A stretch of DNA of 9,574 nt from Candidatus Woesearchaeota archaeon (GTDB lineage Archaea > Nanobdellota > Nanobdellia > Woesearchaeales > GW2011-AR4): contig JACPMU010000072.1 in NCBI GenBank assembly GCA_016185865.1, forward strand, positions 1-9,574. Reading direction: 5' to 3'. The position numbers were made by a program, and so were the translations under genes. The first letter of the stretch is position 1; every line of letters starts with the position of its first letter. Of the stretch, positions 5,225-9,574 are shown piece by piece. The notes under the pieces are model-generated. The model ran no database searches, had not been told where the DNA came from, and saw nothing but the letters and a program-made list of their open reading frames with translations.

Positions 5225-6322
5225 TTAATTTTCTTTTTTCTTATCGTGCTCTTCTATAGCTTTTTTATGAATATCATGGTATAATTTCTCAACTTCCTTC
5301 ACTTCCTGCTGCTTTTCCCTCATCTTTATGTTTGCTTCCAGCTCCTCCCTTGTCGGTGCTTTTATTTCATCCGATTTAATTTCTTGATTTTCAGTTTTTG
5401 GCTCTGTATGCTTTTTTTCAGTTTTCTCTTCTTTTTTTTCATGCATTGTTTCAAAAACTTCAATGTTTGCAGTTCCTGCCAGGCTCAGCATTTGCTGCTC
5501 TGCCTTCCCCACTAAAATATCAATAATCCCCTTGTCAAATATATTCTGCGAAACGCCAAGCGCTTTTGCATCATTATGGGCTTTTCCCAGCAAAATGCTT
5601 ATTGTAGATTTTGTTGGGTATGATGTATAAACTGCAAGATTGAAAGCCCATCTTGAGGCATTAGTTAATCTGCTTTTGTACTCATCTTCATTAACAGACA
5701 AGACATCCCTTCCATAGATCAATCCATTTTCATAAACAGCAACTAAATCCAAGCCAACCTCCATTGGCTGGATTCCCAGCCTTGTCAGGATTTCAGCAAC
5801 CTTTGGCTTGATTTTCTCTCCTGCTCTGACAACAACAGAGTCCTCTTTTATCGCTACTTTTCCTCCTTCAACCCCTGACTTTATGCCAGCCATCGCAAGC
5901 TCTCCTATGATTGGGCCTGGTGCAAATGATGTTGCTCCTTTATTGACCATTATGTCTCTTGGCGCTGTCTGGCCTGCCTTTGCAGGAGCTGGTGACTTGC
6001 TTTTCTGCAGCGTCTTGCTTAACTTGAACGGATTTTCTTTTGTGAATATCAGTGCAGGCATTCCTCCCAAATGCGCTTCAAGCTTTTCAATTCCATTTTT
6101 CTTTGATTTGGTCTGCTCAATTGCAAGCTTCATCAGCCTTCTCTTTGTCATTGTTATGAAAAAGCTGCCCCTTAACTGGGCTCTCATGACCTGAAGCTGC
6201 GGAGCCGGAAGGTTTTCCATGTTGACAACTCCAATTATGGAATACTGGTTAATCAGATTAACAAGGTTTGACACAATGTCTTTTTTGTACTGCGCAACAT
6301 GAGCTTGGATTGTTTCTGGCAT
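5225..6322 (-). CDS. rplP0: 50S ribosomal protein uL10 (archaeal P0)
   Basis: Base of the ribosomal stalk: binds 23S rRNA and carries the P1 dimers. The 365-residue protein has the rRNA-binding domain at about 1-110 (I-I-G-V-V-N-M-E-N-L-P-A-P-Q-L-Q; L-R-G-x-x-x-x-x-x-K). The archaeal/eukaryotic insertion domain spans about 111-182 (A-P-A-K-A-G...F-A-P-G-P-I-I-G-E-L...G-E-K-I-K-P-K). The P1-binding helical spine lies at about 215-285. After residue 290 there is a highly charged Lys/Glu tail ending DKKKEN. Archaeal P0 normally ends in the same L-F-G-type peptide as P1, and this is missing here. The ATG at 6320-6322 lies 1 base after the uL1 stop, so the genes are tightly coupled. Confidence 0.96.
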   Translation of the reverse strand: MPETIQAHVAQYKKDIVSNLVNLINQYSIIGVVNMENLPAPQLQVMRAQLRGSFFITMTKRRLMKLAIEQTKSKKNGIEKLEAHLGGMPALIFTKENPFKLSKTLQKSKSPAPAKAGQTAPRDIMVNKGATSFAPGPIIGELAMAGIKSGVEGGKVAIKEDSVVVRAGEKIKPKVAEILTRLGIQPMEVGLDLVAVYENGLIYGRDVLSVNEDEYKSRLTNASRWAFNLAVYTSYPTKSTISILLGKAHNDAKALGVSQNIFDKGIIDILVGKAEQQMLSLAGTANIEVFETMHEKKEEKTEKKHTEPKTENQEIKSDEIKAPTREELEANIKMREKQQEVKEVEKLYHDIHKKAIEEHDKKKEN

Positions 6323-6323
6323 T

Positions 6324-7004
6324 TTATTTTACTTCTTTCTCTACCTCTAATTTTTCCCCTACTTTTACAGGCTTGCCCATTGTGAGCTTGATGTAGATGT
6401 CCTTTATGTTGTGCTTTTCGTTTGGCAAAACTTGCAATAATGAGCTGTAAACAGTCAGGGCATTTTCAGCAACATCCTTGATGTCCATGTCCTCTGTGCC
6501 TACAGGGCACTGGATTAAAGGGGCTGTCTTGTTTATTGCCCTTACGGTTTTCTGGAGCTTTTCATACAATGGCTTAAGGTTTGCATTCGGAGGAACTACA
6601 GAGCCTGACTTAGGATTTGGCATCTTTCCTCTTGGTCCAAACACCCTTCCGAATGCAGTTGCCACTTTCGGCATTATATTGGCTTGCGCAATGAAGAAGT
6701 CAAAACCATTAGCGACTTTCTTGATGTCTTTCTTGTCCTTGTATTTCTGGAAATCATCGGACATTATTGTAAAGTCAAAGATTCCCTTTGCATGCTGCTC
6801 CAGTTCAGGGCCTACCAAGGCGCATATCTTTACTTTTTTGCCCCTTGAATGCGGCAATGTGACAAATGCATCTATCTGGTGCTCCTGCTTTTTAGGATCA
6901 ATCCCTTTTAAATTTATGATTAAGTCATAGCTTTGCCTGAAGTTCCTTTTCTCAGAAATGTCCTTTGCCTTTGCTAATGCTGATTGTATCTGCTCTTTGT
7001 CCAT
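6324..7004 (-). CDS. rplA: 50S ribosomal protein uL1
   Basis: L1-stalk protein that binds 23S rRNA and helps eject the E-site tRNA. In several archaea it also represses its own mRNA. The 226-residue length is normal. Visible hallmarks are the N-terminal R-N-F-R-Q-S-Y-D-L-I-I-N-L-K-G-I-D, the segment L-P-H-x-R-G-K (50-56), and the signature G-P-R-G-K-M-P-N-P (123-131) followed by K-S-G-S-V-V-P. The C-terminal domain I half ends in V-G-E-K-L-E-V-E. It is first in the operon uL1-uL10-P1-coiled coil; uL11, often just upstream in archaea, is not present. The ATG at 7002-7004 has no Shine-Dalgarno at normal distance. The only good one lies 40 bases up, ahead of a possible leader ORF. Confidence 0.97.
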   Translation of the reverse strand: MDKEQIQSALAKAKDISEKRNFRQSYDLIINLKGIDPKKQEHQIDAFVTLPHSRGKKVKICALVGPELEQHAKGIFDFTIMSDDFQKYKDKKDIKKVANGFDFFIAQANIMPKVATAFGRVFGPRGKMPNPKSGSVVPPNANLKPLYEKLQKTVRAINKTAPLIQCPVGTEDMDIKDVAENALTVYSSLLQVLPNEKHNIKDIYIKLTMGKPVKVGEKLEVEKEVK

Positions 7005-7005
7005 A

Positions 7006-7035
7006 TTAAAAAGCCAGCGTGAAACAAGCTTTCAC
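7006..7035 (-). CDS. Possible 9-codon leader ORF before uL1
   Basis: Starting at GTG (7033-7035), codons read MKACFTLAF and stop at TAA, one base before the uL1 ATG. A strong Shine-Dalgarno (GGAGGG, 7045-7050) lies 9 bases ahead of the GTG, while the uL1 ATG itself has none. This fits a leader peptide with termination-reinitiation on uL1. The alternative is that GGAGGG belongs to a folded leader that positions the ribosome differently. Translation is not shown. Confidence 0.35.
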   Translation of the reverse strand: MKACFTLAF

Positions 7036-7037
7036 GC
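7017..7037 (-). promoter_or_regulatory. Leader hairpin upstream of uL1
   Basis: In the transcript GCGUGAAA (7037-7030) pairs with UUUCACGC (7024-7017) over 8 bp around a 5-base loop. The hairpin covers the GTG of the possible leader ORF and sits 12 bases before the uL1 ATG. Autoregulation of L1 operons by L1 binding a structured mRNA site is established in methanogenic archaea. This hairpin is a candidate for such a site, but I could not match it to the rRNA L1 site. Confidence 0.45.
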
Positions 7038-7099
7038 AACTCGGCCCTCCTGTCGAAACAGTGTAGTTAGCGGGTAATAAATAAACGAGATATTAAGGG

Positions 7100-7108
7100 A
7101 TTTAAAAA
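7100..7108 (-). promoter_or_regulatory. Candidate TATA box of the uL1 operon
   Basis: Minus-strand TTTTTAAAT would give a start site near 7078-7083 and a leader of about 75 bases. That is long for an archaeon with many leaderless genes and consistent with a regulated leader. Confidence 0.4.
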
Positions 7109-7147
7109 GGTATCGGGAAAACTGGAAAAATTTGATTTTCCGAAAGA

Positions 7148-7155
7148 TTTATATT
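7148..7155 (+). promoter_or_regulatory. BRE/TATA promoter of the hicB-like gene
   Basis: TTTATATT (7148-7155) is preceded by CGAAAGA, a good purine-rich BRE. Its centre is about 28 bases before ATG 7180, so the transcript should be leaderless from 7180. Confidence 0.6.
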
Positions 7156-7884
7156 CTATACTTCGCATGGATATACTATATGAAAAAAACTAGAATGAAG
7201 GTTATGAAGTTCAAGGTCATAGTTGAGAAAGATGAAGATGGCTACTATGTAGCAGATGTGCCGGAGCTTCAGGGCTGCCATACTCAAGCTAAGGATAAAA
7301 AAGAGCTTATGAAAAGGGTTACCAACTGCCTTTTCTCCCTTAAATCTTAAAAAGATACTCAAAGCTAAGGAATGGAGTCCAACTTCTTTTGTGTCTTCTT
7401 TGATTCCCTTTAAATAAAGAGTTTCAACAATTCTATAGTAGGGTCCTAAAGCTGCTCGGTATTCTTTCATTTTATAAAGCTTTAAAAATCTTTCAATAAG
7501 GGACTTATCAACTACTGCAGTAACTCTTGAATCCTTTTTTATTCTTTCAACAAGCAAAGTTTCATGCTTGTAGATATGTTCCTCTTGATTATCCCATCCC
7601 CATACGGATTTTTCATCTTCTATACTTAAAAAAATCCTGTTGCCACCTTTTATTGTCCTCCCTCTCTGTTCAATATATTCAAAATCTTCCAAAGTATCAA
7701 CTTTGTTAACTATGGTGTCTCTCTTTATATTTAATTTTCTTGAAATTTTTGTTTTTGTGACTTTTTCCTTTCTGTTCAGTAACTCATCAACTTTTAAAAT
7801 TATTTTTGCGAATATCGATAGCTCCATTCTCTTATGCTTTTTAGCTATATCTGGAAAAACATCTTCATATTTTCTTTTTGCCAT
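7156..7884 (-). CDS. Winged-helix DNA-binding protein with readthrough C-terminus
   Basis: A 242-residue protein of no recognised family. Residues about 22-95 look like a winged helix-turn-helix: a helix L-S-I-F-A-K-I-I-L-K-V-D-E-L-L, then V-T-K-T-K-I-S-R-K-L-N-I-K-R-D-T-I-V-N-K-V-D-T-L-E (turn and recognition helix), then a wing with I-E-Q-R-G-R-T-I-K-G-G-N-R-I-F-L. Residues 100-178 are mostly helical and unassigned. From about residue 179 the frame runs antisense through hicB, so this C-terminal part (hydrophobic, Leu/His/Ile rich) is probably not native and the real gene has lost its 3' end. ATG 7884 is chosen because GGAGG (7893-7897) lies 8 bases ahead; ATG 7899 would add MEAIK. It sits downstream of the AAA+ gene on the same strand. 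Confidence 0.65.
   Translation of the reverse strand: MAKRKYEDVFPDIAKKHKRMELSIFAKIILKVDELLNRKEKVTKTKISRKLNIKRDTIVNKVDTLEDFEYIEQRGRTIKGGNRIFLSIEDEKSVWGWDNQEEHIYKHETLLVERIKKDSRVTAVVDKSLIERFLKLYKMKEYRAALGPYYRIVETLYLKGIKEDTKEVGLHSLALSIFLRFKGEKAVGNPFHKLFFILSLSMAALKLRHICYIVAIFIFLNYDLELHNLHSSFFHIVYPCEV
7180..7350 (+). CDS. hicB: HicB-like antitoxin, 3'-truncated
   Basis: HicB-family proteins neutralise the HicA mRNA interferase. The 56 residues include K-F-K-V-I-V-E-K-D-E-D-G-Y-Y-V-A-D-V-P-E-L-Q-G-C-H-T-Q-A, the standard HicB partial RNase H-like fold with its E-D-G-Y-Y and P-E-L-x-G-C-x-[TS]-Q-[AG] motifs. After K-E-L-M-K-R-V (about residue 47) the family should continue with a helix such as I-x-E-A-I-x-x-Y. 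Here it changes to unrelated TNCLFSLKS and stops. It is therefore probably a truncated gene or pseudogene, with a break near 7320-7330. No HicA toxin gene is visible nearby. The start at 7180 follows the promoter; an ORF start at 7132 would include the TATA box and is rejected. It lies wholly antisense to the end of the winged-helix gene. Confidence 0.75.
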   Translation: MKKTRMKVMKFKVIVEKDEDGYYVADVPELQGCHTQAKDKKELMKRVTNCLFSLKS

Positions 7885-7910
7885 TTTGATTGCCTCCATG
7901 AGCCGTAGCT

Positions 7911-7934
7911 CTTGATTTTTTAATAATAATCAAG
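7911..7934 (-). promoter_or_regulatory. Inverted repeat around a TATA-like element, upstream of the winged-helix gene
   Basis: CTTGAT and ATCAAG (7911-7916, 7929-7934) bracket an A/T-only centre that on the minus strand reads TATTATTAAAAA. If the centre serves as a TATA box, transcription would begin near 7896, just at the gene start. The repeat would then be an operator, possibly for the encoded protein itself. Another TATA candidate, the self-complementary TATTTAAATA, lies at 7971-7980. Confidence 0.35.
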
Positions 7935-7980
7935 CCAAATAACAAATGCTTGAAACGTTAAAACAAAAATTATTTAAATA

Positions 7981-8038
7981 GAAACAGCAACTTCCATTTT
8001 TCTTGAAAAAAAGGCTGATGGAAGCGGGCTGCTGCTTC
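7981..8038 (-). terminator. Long imperfect hairpin with T-run after the AAA+ gene
   Basis: GAAACAGC (7981-7988) pairs with GCTGCTTC (8031-8038) with one mismatch, and CTTCCAT (7991-7997) pairs with ATGGAAG (8018-8024) inside it. An inner TTTTTC/GAAAAA pairing contributes a run of seven T on the minus strand (8006-8012). It lies 27 bases past the stop of the AAA+ gene. A transcription end is the simplest reading; a structured RNA or protein-binding site is possible. Confidence 0.4.
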
Positions 8039-8064
8039 TGTGGTAGTCCGTGGAAATCAGTTTT

Positions 8065-9243
8065 TTACATTTTTGTCACTTCCATTTTCTTGTCATAAAG
8101 GTATTTATGGATACTGGTTTTGACTTCTTCACACAATTTTTTTTCCATTTTGACCTGTATCATCTGATTCAAAGTATAATATATTCCTTTTTCGACAATC
8201 TCTTCTTCTTTATGTTCATGGACTCTGATGATTTTATTTTTTTGTAATTCTTGGAGTTTTTTCTGAATAGTGCTTCTATCTATATTGAGAAATTTTATTA
8301 AATCTTTGATTGTATTAGAAGGCGAATTTAGAAGGTAGTATGCAACTCTGTTATTTAATATTTTATCCACATCTACATCGATATTCATCTCTTCTATCAC
8401 TTTTTTGAAAATCTCTTCTGAAATTTTAACTGTATTTGCTTTATGCGCTGCAAGTATTGCACGATGAATAAGGTAAATATACAATCTGGGATTGTTTATT
8501 GCAGCCGTATCCACAAGCTTAAGCCCATTTTTATCAAAAATGTTATCAAAATCAAAGGACTCTTCATTTAAACATCGCTTGCGAGCCCTCTTACGAATCA
8601 TATATTCCATATTTTTTGAATCAAGACCGTCAAGCCAAATAATTTCATCAAATTGCCTTAAGAGGTCGGGTACAATAGTAAGGGCATACTTCCATCCAAA
8701 GACATTCCAAGTAGTTATGATAAAACATTGTTCGACTTGTGCCGATAAATTTCTAAGAATATGTGCTTTACTGAGCTTATCTTCATCTTTGCCAGTAGGG
8801 TAAAATGCAGTATGCATATCATCAAAGAATACTACACCAGACTTACCTCTCATTGGTAAAGCATCTCTTAGATGGCGACTATCTCCCATTTTTCCACTGA
8901 GACCTAGCATAAAATTAACGTTCTTCATAGACGATAAACCTTCAGAATATTTACCCAATTTATTGATGAAGCTCATTGCAAATGAAGTTTTACCACTTCC
9001 AGCTTGTCCTATTACTGCAATTATCTTATTTGATTTCAGACCTGTTGCCCGATTAAAATGTCTTGCAAATGCTCGAAAAAGAACCTCTGTTTCCTTTTCA
9101 TAGTTCACAAAAATTTCATGCATCATATCGTCATCTTGCAAGAAATTTGTTAAATTGAAGCGTGAATAAGGAGTCATTGCAGTAACTGCGCCTGCCTCTT
9201 CTTGTTCCATTTTTGCAAACCAATCAATTTCACTAGTCATCAT
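8065..9243 (-). CDS. AAA+ ATPase with C-terminal winged helix (Orc1/Cdc6-like architecture)
   Basis: A 392-residue protein. The N-terminal lead-in (1-72) contains helix F-V-N-Y-E-K-E-T-E-V-L-F-R-A-F-A. Walker A is G-Q-A-G-S-G-K-T-S (79-87). Walker B is V-V-F-F-D-D-M-H (137-144), with Asp-Asp where Asp-Glu is usual. A sensor 1-like I-I-T-T-W-N ends at N180. An arginine-finger-like L-L-R-Q-F-D (194-199) and a sensor 2-like N-P-R (251-253) follow, with a helix A-I-L-A-A-H-K...K-I-S-E-E after it. The C-terminal winged helix spans about 295-360 (I-K-D-L-I-K-F-L-N-I-D-R-S-T-I-Q-K-K-L-Q-E-L). This order resembles Orc1/Cdc6-type initiators and ATPases of archaeal mobile elements, but the N-terminal half lacks the usual Cdc6 motifs, so the exact family is open. 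It is likely cytoplasmic and DNA-binding. The start is 9243; 9240 is equally possible (MM). Confidence 0.75.
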   Translation of the reverse strand: MMTSEIDWFAKMEQEEAGAVTAMTPYSRFNLTNFLQDDDMMHEIFVNYEKETEVLFRAFARHFNRATGLKSNKIIAVIGQAGSGKTSFAMSFINKLGKYSEGLSSMKNVNFMLGLSGKMGDSRHLRDALPMRGKSGVVFFDDMHTAFYPTGKDEDKLSKAHILRNLSAQVEQCFIITTWNVFGWKYALTIVPDLLRQFDEIIWLDGLDSKNMEYMIRKRARKRCLNEESFDFDNIFDKNGLKLVDTAAINNPRLYIYLIHRAILAAHKANTVKISEEIFKKVIEEMNIDVDVDKILNNRVAYYLLNSPSNTIKDLIKFLNIDRSTIQKKLQELQKNKIIRVHEHKEEEIVEKGIYYTLNQMIQVKMEKKLCEEVKTSIHKYLYDKKMEVTKM

Positions 9244-9389
9244 TATTCACATTTAAGTGTGCTATCACAGTTCTTTTTAAATGTTTCGTTCACACTTGAT
9301 AATCTAAAATATATATTGAAGTAGATATATTGGTAAGAAAGATAATTTTAATCACTGGACATAATCCTGCGGCTTTGCACAACAACTTT
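9244..9389 (-). promoter_or_regulatory. Promoter/operator region of the AAA+ gene
   Basis: Minus-strand ATTTAAAAA (9274-9282), preceded by CGAAAC resembling a BRE, is a TATA box with an expected start near 9250, so the leader is very short or absent. AAGTGTG (9255-9261) and CACACTT (9291-9297) form an inverted repeat almost centred on the box. TTCACA also recurs at 9246-9251 and 9289-9294. Further right is a direct repeat ATATATTG (9311-9318, 9325-9332). No gene is visible in this gap. Confidence 0.45.
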
Positions 9390-9572
9390 TTATCTTTTCA
9401 CCAAGCTCTTTTTCTTCAGCCTTTTCTGAAGCGCTGGGCTTCCTTTCAAATGCTTGAAGAACTCAATCTGCTGCAGCCTTTTTACTGCCTCTTTTTTTGT
9501 GTCATAGGTTCCAAATTTCCTGCCTGTTTTCTCAGACATAACAACATACTTGCCTTTGATTTTCTTAATCAT
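9390..9572 (-). CDS. Small basic protein with K-G-K-Y...T-G-R-x-F-G-T-Y motif
   Basis: A 60-residue, strongly basic protein. The first half reads I-K-G-K-Y-V-V-M-S-E-K-T-G-R-K-F-G-T-Y-D-T-K-K-E-A (about 5-29). It looks like a three-strand sheet followed by a helix with K-R-L-Q-Q-I-E-F-F-K, a pattern I have seen in short uncharacterised proteins from archaea and viruses. The second half (H-L-K-G-S-P...K-R-L-K-K-K-S-L-V-K-R) is a cationic tail. The charge suggests nucleic-acid contact, which is inference. The gene is complete: ATG at 9570-9572, TAA at 9390-9392. Its upstream region lies beyond the window. Confidence 0.6.
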   Translation of the reverse strand: MIKKIKGKYVVMSEKTGRKFGTYDTKKEAVKRLQQIEFFKHLKGSPALQKRLKKKSLVKR

Positions 9573-9574
9573 AA

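Noticed and set aside
5808..6930. Plus-strand frames of 128 and 150 codons
   Set aside because: Antisense to uL10 and uL1, both certain.
7180..7350. Complete HicAB toxin-antitoxin module
   Set aside because: HicB is cut short and no HicA-like reading frame with a conserved GxSHxxF-type motif is seen on either side.
7911..8038. CRISPR array or tRNA gene
   Set aside because: Only single inverted repeats are present, with no regularly spaced direct repeats and no cloverleaf or TTCRA T-loop sequence.
8065..9243. Confident naming as Orc1/Cdc6
   Set aside because: Motif order and the winged helix agree, but the N-terminal initiator motifs are not visible and Walker B has DD rather than DE, so only the architecture is claimed.

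Overview
The window reads as chromosomal DNA of an archaeon. The evidence is an archaeal Sec61-beta fragment, an archaeal type-A RNase P RNA, Rpo7 and Spt4, ribosomal proteins eS24 and eS31, an archaeal uL1-uL10-P1 stalk operon, and TATA boxes about 26 bases ahead of several starts (leaderless genes). Compact AT-rich spacing, short proteins and lysine/glutamate-rich tails suggest a DPANN-type lineage such as Woesearchaeota or Pacearchaeota. That placement is inference, because no search could be run.

Layout. Positions 1-530 (minus strand) hold RNase P RNA with its own TATA box, followed only 21 bases later by the start of Sec61-beta, which runs off the left edge. Positions 530-1961 (minus) hold a small two-helix membrane protein and a THUMP-domain RNA methyltransferase with unusual catalytic motifs. 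Positions 2081-3870 (plus) hold a conserved archaeal information-processing cluster: PIN-domain nuclease, Rpo7, Spt4, eS24, eS31. Positions 3887-7004 (minus) hold uL1, uL10, P1/L12 and a long coiled-coil protein. Two untranslated regions here look regulatory. The uL1 leader has a possible nine-codon leader ORF inside a hairpin. The uL10-P1 spacer has mutually exclusive pairings that reach the P1 Shine-Dalgarno.

Positions 7130-9380 look like an accessory island. A HicB-type antitoxin cut short at its 3' end collides with a winged-helix protein whose reading frame continues through the antisense of hicB. Upstream of that protein is an AAA+ ATPase with a C-terminal winged helix, resembling Orc1/Cdc6-type initiators or loaders. 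Both accessory promoters have inverted repeats bracketing a TATA-like element. A small basic 60-residue protein follows at the right edge.

How the parts relate: most of the window serves RNA processing, transcription and translation. The ATPase/winged-helix pair is the least explained part and the best candidate for something new, possibly a remnant of an integrated element or a two-protein DNA-binding module. Its function cannot be read from sequence alone.
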